Positions 11,218 through 19,809 of a stretch of 64,000 bases of DNA are shown here, one piece after another; within the stretch, counting starts at the first letter, position 1, and every line of letters begins with the position of its first letter. Both the position numbers and the translations under genes were made by a program. The DNA lies in the NCBI GenBank assembly GCA_018806915.1, contig JAGKQI010000105.1:3472001-3536000 (forward strand), read 5' to 3'. The stretch comes from Phytophthora colocasiae (Eukaryota; Oomycota; Peronosporomycetes; Peronosporales; Peronosporaceae). The notes beneath the pieces are model-generated. The model was not told the origin of the DNA, searched no databases, and worked only from the letters and a program-made list of their open reading frames with translations.

Positions 11218-12894
11218 GAATTGGATAAGTTAGTCCACAGAGGGTATAATGAATGATTTGCGCTCCAAGCCCTGGACCCAGCGTCCGCCATCGTATTGTT
11301 GTCCCCTGGTATGTGTGCTGCTGAACATGAGAATGAGTGTTGGAATTCTGCCAGGAAATGAGCCTGTTGTAAGCTCGTGCTATTGGATGTTGACTTGCAC
11401 GTTTTTCAAGCCAAGCGACTGCACTGGTATTGTCGATCCACATTCGGACGTGGGTTTTGTCACGCCCTGTTGATGTCCACCTTGGACCCCAATGGAGTGC
11501 TGCGAGGCAGGCCCCATCAGTTCGCGGACATTGATCGAGTTGTGTGTTTTCGTGACGGCAAATGTTTGTCGTACCGCTTCGCTGAATTGCACGCGGATGT
11601 ACTGCTTGAGCTGTGGTTCCAATACGCACACACCAGTATCTGAAGCGTCCATGAAGACGTGGCGTGACGGTGGCAGTAGCTGTGCGAAATGTTCCACTGG
11701 AATGGAGTTGAATTTCTTCACCTGGGTAAGCACGGCTAGATACCATCTCAAATCTTCGCGAACGTCTTTGGGTAATTGGTGACGAACGTGATGACGTGGA
11801 AATGTTGTCACGAACACTTGGAGATTTTGATAGAATGCCCGGGCCGGCGGAAAGCAGGTTGAAATGTAGCGGAGACTTCCTAATAATTTGTTGATTGTTG
11901 AGCGCGTGGATTTGTCGGCGTGGAGGAGTTCTTGAATGCGTAGTCGTGCTTTGGCAATTTTATCATCGGGAACCGCCACCGTTCCAGACACCGTATTCCA
12001 CATCAAACCGAGAGCCTTGAGCTCGGTAGACCATCCTGTAAATTTCTTCTCGTTTACTGCTGTGGGTCCCAGCACTGTCGCCATTGCCTTCCGCAGTGCC
12101 CAGTTGGCTTCCTCACACCGGGTTCCTGTGTTAACTTCGAGGCACGTGTGGTCGTCGCACCAGTAGTTCCCCACGAAGCAGGTCGAATCGAGCGGTGACA
12201 GAAATCGATGTGGCCGTTGCTGCTGGTACAAATAATTGATCAGTGACCCGGCGACCGCGTAAAACGCTGGAGATCCGCACCAGCCAAATCCGCAGGCTAA
12301 GTCGATCACGATGTACCCGTCAAACCGAAATCCGAACATGTGAACGTGTTCTGCTGCTACCGGAATGTGTCAAAATGCGCCCGAGACATCGCCAAGCATT
12401 ATCAAAATCACATGACCGGGAAATCTGGTTCGTAGCTCAAAAATTCGACGAGCAATATCGCGAGGGGGGTTGTATGAGATCTCCAGAAATGTACTTCGAT
12501 CCGTAAAGTCGTTGACAGACGCATCGGGTGGGTAAGAGTAGTCATTGATGACCCGGATCGTTGCCAGTGACTGTGATTTTTCTGTGACTCCAACCGGGCT
12601 GATGTAGATTTCAGGCCACTGATTCAGTAGCTCGGCTTCCACGACGAGATAGCGTCCTTCTTGTTCGCCTTTGAAGATGTGGTCTCGTACTTGCTGGTAA
12701 TGGGCGGCCGGAATTTTATGGTTAGAAGGTCGCGAGAGCTGTCTGGCTGGTCTGTTTGGTTTCCACGCGGGTACGACACCATGCCGAACTATTGAATTCC
12801 ACTGGGTTGTGAGCTGATTGATCTCCGGTTTCGTGGAGATGGTCAGTTCGAACAAATCCTGTTCGGCCTGGGATCTGATGGTGTCTGATGCCAA
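11073..12894 (-). pseudogene. Ngaro: reverse transcriptase and RNase H with nonsense codon
   Basis: The frame 12370-12894 contains the early RT motifs (RVINDYSYP, MLGDVSGAF) and ends at a TGA at 12370-12372. The RT reading simply continues beyond it in the same sense (HIPVAAEHVHMFGF), so a CGA-to-TGA change is likely. The frame 11380-12339 has the catalytic box FVGNYWCDDH, the thumb and the RNase H start (HVFMDASDTG...NSINVREL). The rest of RNase H (VRMWIDNTSAVAWL, then the ADAGSRAWS end) is in other frames at 11174-11746 and 11073-11291. It lies between the gag-like ORFs and the recombinase, as is normal for the group. Confidence 0.87.
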
Positions 12895-13378
12895 TAAACT
12901 CTACAAACTGAGCCAGTTCTAAACCAGAGCGTCGTGCTACGCTGGACACTGCACTGATACGCTTTTTTGTCAAGTTCCTCCATGTTGCACAGCGTTTGTG
13001 TTCAGTAACTGCACGCCATACCTTTCGGCGAATTGGCAGAAAGGCCTTATCTCGCTCTTCTGCCGAGGCTTGCCTGATGGCCGTCTGGGTTCGATGAAAA
13101 CTGTCGAGTGCACTCTTCCCTCGCTGGATGAATAACTCATCTTCTGATAGTGATGGCTGGATAGTCTGAATTGCATTTTCAAGAGCCTGTACTCCTGAAG
13201 TCTGAGACGCAAGAGCCTGTACTCTCACGTTGTATTGATCTGTTTCGGAACTGTCAAGTGCATCCGTCCCTCGCTGGAGGAATAACGCATCTTCTGATAT
13301 TGATAACCGGACAGTCTGAGTTGTATTTTCAAGAGTCTGTACTCCTGAAGTCTGAGACGCAAGAGCCTGTACTCTCAC
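12722..13378 (-). CDS. Ngaro: hypothetical ORF with a duplicated 50-codon block
   Basis: This 218-residue frame starts in two successive 50-codon units (13378-13229 and 13228-13079). Both contain RVQALASQTSGVQ, LEN, SED and QRG. A basic Lys/Arg-rich region follows. The position between gag and RT suggests a gag C-terminal or linker region. The last third overlaps the start of RT at 12722-12894 in another frame. I recognise no domain, and the frame may begin inside a longer disrupted gag. Confidence 0.55.
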   Translation of the reverse strand: MRVQALASQTSGVQTLENTTQTVRLSISEDALFLQRGTDALDSSETDQYNVRVQALASQTSGVQALENAIQTIQPSLSEDELFIQRGKSALDSFHRTQTAIRQASAEERDKAFLPIRRKVWRAVTEHKRCATWRNLTKKRISAVSSVARRSGLELAQFVEFIGIRHHQIPGRTGFVRTDHLHETGDQSAHNPVEFNSSAWCRTRVETKQTSQTALATF

Positions 13379-13686
13379 GTTGTGGAGATCTGTCCCGGAA
13401 GCATGTACTCCCGCTGCTGAGAACTGAGACTGCCCACAACCGACATGTAGCGATGACTGGGCTATCTGTCCGTGACATACCGGATCTGGGGCAGCAGGTT
13501 GGCGTCACAGATCGGCAAATTCCGACGCTAGTCCACCGAAGTTTTTGTCGATGTAGGCCTTAGCATCGGCAGGAAGTGCGAGTGGCTTGAAGTGCGCTCG
13601 ACTAGGGTCAGAAGCAGTGACCCTGAGTTGGTCCCGTGCACCCTTTCTTCGACAAGTAGCGCATACACAGTGTCTTGTGGCCTTGT

Positions 13687-15349
13687 TTAGGCAACATGTC
13701 GTGCAGCTCGCGAGGTACAGTGGACTGTTTTGCTGTGCGAACGGGGTTTGGTCGGTTCGTCGTTGTTCCTCGTGGTTGTTTCTGGTAATACCTGAGCTGT
13801 TCTCTGCTTCTGTTGAAGGGCTTCGTATAGTTCCATCAGATGGTCGTCCTTTCTGGTGAACTCGAGTCCAACTTGCACTGCTGTCTGGAGGTTTGATGCA
13901 ATGATCTCACTGCGGAACTTCCCGAGTTTGGAGTTTATCCAGTGGACCAGCATATTGCACGCGGCCACGTCGGGTTGTGAGAGCACTGACATTCTAGCCA
14001 TGAACGCCGCACCAGTCTTGATGAAGTCATAGACAGTGTTGTTGTAGAATCCTTGGGCAAAGAGGAGCAGCGTCTCGAAGGCGTCGACAATGTCGCGGAG
14101 ACAGGAAGGAGGTGAAGCCGGCTGAAGTGCATTCGATCGTCCGAAGTTCGTCATGTTGATGCCCGTCATTGACGAGTGTGGCTCAAGCTCCTGAATGAAG
14201 CGCCGGAAATGCATCACTGACAAGCCTCTGATGCCAAAGCTGAGATCATATGCGAGTCGTAGCACTGGGGGAGTCGCTAAAAACTTGGTCCGGGGTCCTT
14301 GTTGCGCAGATTCAATAACAAATTGCGGGTTCTTACCGAGTAGTGAGGGGTGGACAACTGCGTCGTGAACGAACTTCTCCATAGCCGAAGGGCGGAACGC
14401 TGAGGCTTGAGCGTCACCAGTTGTCTGCAGCACAGGGATGTCGACCTGGTCCAGGATAAGATCGTCGTGTTCTTCTGGTGGACTTGGGCGGTACCGCTTG
14501 TGGAGCGATCGGTTCTGGAAGCGGACACTGTTGATGTCGTCTCGCTGTAAAACTTGGTCCTCGGTTTTACCTTCGTCATCTGAATCACTAAAAGCGAGGT
14601 TAGTATTGTTAGTCATGTCAGGTGAAGATCCTAACTGCGCTGCATCCGAGGTGGCCTGAGTATCTGTAAAAACGTCAGAATGGTTACCACTGCGTCCGTC
14701 GAGCTCGCAGTCGACAATGTGCTGGCGGCGGACTGATACAATTTCTAAGGTGTCGGGTTTGATGAGGGAAACAATCTCCTCAGGGTTGAACGGTACGCTT
14801 AACATCGTCGTCGTCACGCTTACTGGAAGACCGGATCTGCTTTTCCCACACGCCACAATCACCTCATTTTGGCGATCCAGTAGCTCGAGTGCGTTTAAGG
14901 CCATCACGTTGAGGGAAGCGCCGGTTTGTATAGCATAGTTGAGCCGATCAACAGCGATTATTGTAGGAGGGGTCGTTAGACCAACCCTGAGAGACGAGAT
15001 GCCGCATCGTACATGTAGTTGGGCTAATTTAGCGTCCATGCTGTAGCCGGTAACCAATCCGTAAGCCCATTGATCACTCGCTTCTCCGTTTGTCTGGACA
15101 AATGCAATCGGGTGGCCTACGGTAGGATCCCGGCCAGTGCTCGGTTTCATCGTCACTAACGATGCGATGGCGTAAGGAGGAGACCTTGACATCAAACTCT
15201 GGGCTCTCCTTGGTGCTGTCTGGCCCAGTGCGTCTTACAGTAGCCGATGTCCCATGAACCTTCGTAACGCGCACATACGTGAAGTTTTCGAGTGAAGGCA
15301 CGTGCGTAGGGCCTACGAAGGCAATATCTCCCGCGGTTAGAGTGGGCAT
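13687..15349 (-). pseudogene. Ngaro: gag-like protein, frame-shifted near its start
   Basis: A 502-residue frame (13687-15195) is preceded by, and overlaps, a 91-residue frame (15074-15349). The second appears to supply the true N-terminus after a frame change around 15150-15190. It lies immediately inside repeat A1, the expected place for gag in Ngaro elements. It has an acidic low-complexity middle (SDSDDEGKTED) and no zinc knuckle. The role is assigned from position only. Confidence 0.65.
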
Positions 15350-15386
15350 GGGCTGAGAAACAACGGGGTTTGAGGCTCTTGGGCTC

Positions 15387-15534
15387 GTTATCGGCAGGCA
15401 GAAAACTGGAAAGTGAGCCTCCTACAGACTCTCGGCGTCCTGTCCGTTACTGTCGTCTTGGGTTCTGATCCTAGCTATACGTGAAACTCCTATCGATTGA
15501 TCCGGAAAACGAAGCATCCTCCGGATGCTTACCA
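15387..15534 (-). repeat. Ngaro 5' repeat A1
   Basis: This 148-bp repeat matches A2 at 9912-10059. It touches the host sequence AAGGATATGG of 4CL-like copy C directly. No duplication of host bases is seen at the two ends. Confidence 0.93.
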
Positions 15535-16488
15535 AAGGATATGGAGTACACGATGACCGTTCTACCATTCTTCCACATCATGTCCACACTGCTATTTCAC
15601 ATGGCGTTCTACCGTGGCTGGGGCACTATCATCCTCCCTAAGTTCATGCCGGATGAATACCTCAGCGCCATTGTCAAGTACAAAGTCTGGAACGTCTACG
15701 TGGCGCCTCCTATCGTCCAGTTCTTTGCCAAACACCCAATCGTGGACAAGTACGACCTGTCCTGCCTCAAGTACATCGGAGCTGGAGGGGCCCCTATGGG
15801 CACTGAAGTGGAGGAGGCTGTATTCAAACGAATTGGTGCCAAGGTCGGCCAAGGTTACGGTATGACCGAGTTGTGTGGACCCGTGACGATGCCTGCGTAC
15901 GAGATCAACCGCCCCGGTTCGGTCGGTCAACTTCTACCCAACTCTGAGCTGCGTGTGCTTTCACTGAGCAATGGAGACGAGTTGGGTCTGAATGACGTGG
16001 GTGAACTGCTGATTCACACCCCTGCTATGATGGAGGGATACTACAAAAACCCGGAGGAGACCAACAAGTCGATCACTGAAGATCGTTTCGTCCACACTGG
16101 CGATGTCGGCTACATCGATAAAGACGGGTTCATCTTCATTGTTGATCGGGTCAAGGAGATGATCAAGTACAAGGGCCATCAAGTGGCCCCCGCAGAGCTG
16201 GAAGACGTACTTCACGGTCACTCAGCAGTCGTCGACTCCTGCTGTGTGCGTGGCAAAGACCTGGAATCAGGCGAAGAAATCCCCAAGGCATATGTGGTAT
16301 TGCATGAAGGTGTATCTGCCACTCCGGACGAGATTATGAAGTTTGTGGGCGAGAAGGTTGCTCCATACAAGCGCGTTCGCCAGGTTGAGTTTGTAGATGC
16401 GATCCCCAAGACGATGTCGGGCAAAATTCTGCGTCGTCAACTGCAGCTACTCGAGAACACCAAGATCAAAGCTGCAACAGCACCTTAA

Positions 16489-17150
16489 GAGAGGGAAAGA
16501 CGATTAACTGAGATTCAGTTCTCTACAAGAAATAATAGTTGGTGCTTCTCCCTTTTATTCATTGTGATGCCCTTGCTGTCCTATACTTATGTCTGCCAAA
16601 TACAAGTTAGTAGAGTACACAGAAGCTGACGAGGAAAAAAGAGCAATCCCAAAGTGTTGGGTTTGTGACCATCTCAATTCACCACAAACCACCCGACTCC
16701 AAACTCTTGTGACTGACACTCTCACAAGTTGTGAGAGTGTTCGTGGTAGATAGATGAACGCAAGTGGCATATTCGGCACAGCAGCGTCGAGAACATGACG
16801 GCCCAAGCGTTCAACGAGAGTCTCGAGACGAGCAAGATCTCCTTGGTCCTTGCATACTCAAGCGTACCGTCACTACCTCAGGTAGACGAGTGGATCAGCT
16901 GGCATTGGTTCACCACCAGCCCTCTCAGCTAACGCCCGAGCCGTCTCAATAGATTGAACAACTTCTTCGACACTACCAAAAACCACTAAAGGGTTCTCGT
17001 CTGCGTGCACCTGATCTTTGTTGTAGAGTGTTTTGTGGCAGTTGAGAACGTAGCACTTCAACTAGCAGCACCACAATCGTTTCCGAACCGCTTGCTTCCT
17101 GGAACAGCACAACATCAGAACAGTTATCACACTCGATTCCTCTTCGTTCA
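16489..17150. other. Intergenic region after 4CL-like copy C; possible small minus-strand ORF
   Basis: No gene is convincing here. A minus-strand frame at 16873-17061 (62 residues, with VEEVVQSIETARALAERAGG) has a protein-like composition. It lacks a family match, has no visible partner exon and could be a chance frame. A perfect hairpin at 16716-16740 is listed separately. Confidence 0.3.
16716..16740. repeat. Perfect 12-bp inverted repeat with a 1-base loop
   Basis: ACACTCTCACAA and TTGTGAGAGTGT flank a single G. It lies about 230 bp downstream of the 4CL-like copy C stop, beyond the likely 3' UTR. It could be a protein-binding palindrome or an RNA hairpin; nothing else in the sequence decides between them. 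Confidence 0.7.
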
Positions 17151-17160
17151 GCTCATTCTG
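17151..17160 (+). promoter_or_regulatory. Oomycete-type initiator before the Lys-rich small gene
   Basis: GCTCATTCTG matches the first nine positions of the oomycete core-promoter consensus GCTCATTYYNCAWTTT (established for Phytophthora genes). The expected start site at the A is about 37 bases before the ATG at 17192, a normal short 5' UTR for these organisms. Confidence 0.6.
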
Positions 17161-17191
17161 GAATCCGCATCAAGTCTCTCAAGTCTCCACT

Positions 17192-17329
17192 ATGGGCCGC
17201 AAGGACAAGAACAAGCAACAGACGCAGGACGAAAAACCTGGTGCCGAGAAGAATGCCGCCAACGTTAAAGGTGGTAAGAAGAAGCAGACCGGCAAGGAAC
17301 AGAAAGGGGACAAGAAGGGCAAGGAGTAA
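17192..17329 (+). CDS. Small Lys-rich hydrophilic protein (45 aa)
   Basis: A 46-codon frame starts MGRKDKNKQQ and ends KGDKKGKE. About a third of its residues are Lys, with Gln, Gly, Glu and Asp making up most of the rest. There is no signal peptide or membrane segment. A good initiator (GCTCATTCT) sits 41 bases upstream, which supports a real gene despite the size. Such composition is common in small nucleic-acid-binding or ribosome-associated proteins, but I recognise no family and assign no function. The frame is intact and single-exon. Confidence 0.5.
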   Translation: MGRKDKNKQQTQDEKPGAEKNAANVKGGKKKQTGKEQKGDKKGKE

Positions 17330-17681
17330 CATCCACTCGTCCAGCATCTTCCAGCTCCATTAGGCTAATCGTGCCACTAGCACCATAAACTAACATGACT
17401 GACATGGTAAACACCACTCCGTCGTTCTCGCTTTCAATGTACACTACTCACAGATATCCCTTATCTCTACCGTTATCAACAGCTAGAATCTAGCCTAGAG
17501 TGGCTTTTTGACTCCATTTACTTCGTTCACTTTGTCTCGAAAGAAGAGTTCTGCTCGACTTCAAGCATCTATTTATGCCTTATGATAGTCTTAATGCTGG
17601 CTCTATTATGCTGAATTTCAGGCTAAATCTGACTTCCTGTACATAGCCGATGCTGTTCCATCGTCAACATGCGGCATTGTC
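17330..17681. other. Intergenic region; nothing recognised
   Basis: These 352 bases hold the 3' UTR of the small Lys-rich gene and the promoter of the first F-box/LRR-like gene. No repeat, RNA gene or strong initiator was found. Confidence 0.4.
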
Positions 17682-19676
17682 ATGAGCTCCTCGCTCAAGC
17701 GACCGCCCCAGGCTTCCGAGGCGAGTGTGGAGCCTGTGCAATCCAAGCAGAGGCTCCACGATGGTCCTGTTATACGTTTTGCTCCTCGTTTGAGTATGAC
17801 GACGCTGCCCCGTGCTGTGATGGAGCTGGTGTTGTCTTTCGCAGTCAAGAACGTGTCCGAGGCCAAGGTGTTGCCAACGAAGCGCCGGGGCTGGAGACGC
17901 CTAGCACGGCCAGACAAGTCGCCAATAGCCACACTGGCTGAATGGAGACTCGTCTGTCACTACTGGCGAGATCTACTGGGTGAAATCTTGGTTCAATACC
18001 AGCAGAGGACCATCAAGCTTAATCTCTCGCACAAATCAGCAGAACAGCAGACAGCGTTGCTAAAAGACGTGACTGGTGCTGGACCGAGAGTGAGAGAGTT
18101 GCGAGTGGCTCTTTTCGGGCATAATACGCGGCGTATTGGTACGGAGATGACTCAAGTTGTGGATTGGCAGACTGTACTTAGTGCATGTCCGAATTTACAA
18201 CGACTTGATCTCTCCAAGATGGCGTATCTTACACGACGAGATCTGGCTAAAGTACTTGATGCAGCTTCGCAGTATTGCTTGCAGATGAAGGCGGTGGTGT
18301 TGCCGCTGCCGATGCGGTGGAGTAAGCGGGCACCGAAGATTGTTGGAGCTTACAGGAACGATATTGATGATTGCGCTCTTGTGAATCACCTGTCGGCAGC
18401 ATTAGAAAGGTGGTTTGTTCGTGGTCATTGTGGAGGACTTCGACAGCTTGTGATACCGCATATTCCAGCTCTTTCGGGCCAATATTTGTCTGCAGTGACT
18501 CGATTCTGTCCTAATGTGGAAGTTTTAGACGGCTGGAAACTCACATACGTTAGCGATGGATGGGGTGCTGTTCTCTGCGATGAAGAGTGGAGAGTCTCGC
18601 TGGAGGTGTGGGAGAAGTTTTGCAAACAATGTGCAGATCTACGCGAGTTTAATTGGGCAGTAGTGCCATTTACGGACGCTTTCTTTGAGCCTTTTGGAGC
18701 TACACAAAGGTCCCGATTAACCGATCTCTCGTTTGATTTTACGAGTGCGTTCCTCCGCAGAAAGCGAGCGTCTGTAAGCGCTAGCTCGGTACTAGAGACC
18801 ACCATTGGTTTAATGACAAGAGCTGAGCAGTTGATTCGAGCGTGGACTTTACAAGCTGCAGCCCCGGTGGATTCTGTGATTGATCCTGAAATTTCAGCTC
18901 GTGACGATACTTCACGTCCATATACTTCACCTGGCCTCTGCTCGCTTCTACGTGGGTTGCCATTCCTGCGTTCGTTCAAGGTTTTTCTCCACCCTCAGCA
19001 TCGAATCGATCTCGACGTGTTCGACAACGATTTCCTCACTCAATTGTCTAAGTCATCGCCGTATTTGTCCCGATTCAGTTTCTCTGAAGCTGGGAAATAC
19101 GCTGGTCCACAATCTCTCGAGTGTGTCAATGATCAAGGGCTATCATCCCTTGCAAGCATGACTCACCTCTCGGATATTTCCATCGCTGCAGTGTCCTGTA
19201 CGATGGGCAAAGGAGTTTTTCCGTTTATCCAGTGCATCTCGCCGAATATCCAACAGCGCAACATCAAGATCGGTATCATGCGTGATTTCGACAGGATCAT
19301 GGAGCCATTGCTAGAGCTTGTGACTCGTGAACCTGCTGGTACATTCACGAACAAATCTTTCGCTCTGATGTTGGTAAACGTCGGTCATCTCCGTGATTTC
19401 ACTCAAAAAGTGTGCAAACCTCAAGAATGGGAAGAAAAACTCCAGAATTTCCAGCACCAACTCCAATCTAACCACCCGACAGTGCGTTTCCAGTTGACAC
19501 TGGAGCAGGAAAAGCCTCGTCCGGGTACAACCAACGCCGAAAGCGGCGACATTTTCTCCATCTCAAAATTTTCTGTCTTCACCACCAACTGGAAATACCA
19601 GGACGTGGCTGAAGGCACTTTCTTCCGTGGAGATATCACTGTTTCCACTCCATTCGAGTGGATCGTTAAATGCTGA
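17682..19676 (+). CDS. F-box/LRR-like protein, paralogue 1 (664 aa)
   Basis: Single-exon gene. Near residues 42-100 a segment LPRAVMELVLSF...WRLVCHYWRDLL resembles an F-box, the helix set that binds SKP1 in SCF ubiquitin ligases. The rest is made of irregular leucine-rich units (CPNLQRLDLSKM, LREFNWAVVPF, LSRFSFSEAGKYA) of the kind that form a substrate-binding solenoid. It is paralogous to 19810-21669 and 61217-63220, which share the blocks around NLQRLDL, LDAAS-YC and VPF-D-FF. The likely role is substrate recognition for ubiquitination (inference; the F-box match is weak). Start and stop are clean, and spacing to the next gene is 133 bp. Confidence 0.7.
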   Translation: MSSSLKRPPQASEASVEPVQSKQRLHDGPVIRFAPRLSMTTLPRAVMELVLSFAVKNVSEAKVLPTKRRGWRRLARPDKSPIATLAEWRLVCHYWRDLLGEILVQYQQRTIKLNLSHKSAEQQTALLKDVTGAGPRVRELRVALFGHNTRRIGTEMTQVVDWQTVLSACPNLQRLDLSKMAYLTRRDLAKVLDAASQYCLQMKAVVLPLPMRWSKRAPKIVGAYRNDIDDCALVNHLSAALERWFVRGHCGGLRQLVIPHIPALSGQYLSAVTRFCPNVEVLDGWKLTYVSDGWGAVLCDEEWRVSLEVWEKFCKQCADLREFNWAVVPFTDAFFEPFGATQRSRLTDLSFDFTSAFLRRKRASVSASSVLETTIGLMTRAEQLIRAWTLQAAAPVDSVIDPEISARDDTSRPYTSPGLCSLLRGLPFLRSFKVFLHPQHRIDLDVFDNDFLTQLSKSSPYLSRFSFSEAGKYAGPQSLECVNDQGLSSLASMTHLSDISIAAVSCTMGKGVFPFIQCISPNIQQRNIKIGIMRDFDRIMEPLLELVTREPAGTFTNKSFALMLVNVGHLRDFTQKVCKPQEWEEKLQNFQHQLQSNHPTVRFQLTLEQEKPRPGTTNAESGDIFSISKFSVFTTNWKYQDVAEGTFFRGDITVSTPFEWIVKC

Positions 19677-19809
19677 TCAGAAAAACAACATACAAGTGCG
19701 TAAAAAAAATCAAGATAAATGTCAAGTTTGTTCAGTTCATATCTGCAATATTCGCAATAATGAGATGGCTACATAAATTGCAAACCAAACATGGCTACAT
19801 CCCGCAATT

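Larger units (their letters stand above)
9827..15534 (-). mobile_element. Ngaro-type tyrosine-recombinase retrotransposon
   Basis: The 5708-bp element reads on the minus strand: A1 repeat (15534-15387), gag-like ORFs, reverse transcriptase-RNase H, tyrosine recombinase, then B1 (10140-10060), A2 (10059-9912), B2 (9907-9827). This split-direct-repeat plan defines the Ngaro/PAT group of the DIRS order, which inserts through a circular intermediate. As expected there is no target-site duplication and no LTR or DDE integrase. The A2-B1 junction (TTACCA/TTTCC) equals what joining the two outer ends would give. The RT frame carries a nonsense codon and several frame changes, so this copy is probably not autonomous. 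Confidence 0.93.
9075..16488 (+). pseudogene. 4-coumarate-CoA-ligase-like, copy C, split by an Ngaro element
   Basis: Exon 1 is 9075-9281, exon 2 is 9341-9478, and exon 3 is 9533-9826 plus 15535-16488. Introns are 9282-9340 and 9479-9532. Base 9826 ends a codon and 15535 begins one, so removing the insert restores a 530-residue protein, the usual length for the family. The Met at 9075 was chosen because homology to 4CL N-termini starts there; the frame is open further upstream but without family resemblance. Motifs are SSGTTARPKGV, VLPFFHI, GQGYGMTE, the TGDVGYIDKDGFIF stretch, DRVKEMIKYKG and TMSGKILRR. The intron found in copies A and B just before the P-loop is absent. There is no PTS1 (the end is Thr-Ala-Pro). 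Confidence 0.9.

Noticed and set aside
9827..15541. Placing the Ngaro boundary at the shared AAGGATA instead of TTTCC/TTACCA
   Set aside because: Both B copies begin with TTTCC and both A copies end with TTACCA, and only removal of 9827-15534 restores the host frame.
18425..18979. A 184-residue minus-strand frame opposite F-box paralogue 1
   Set aside because: It mirrors the LRR region, and its counterparts opposite the other two paralogues are not conserved as frames.
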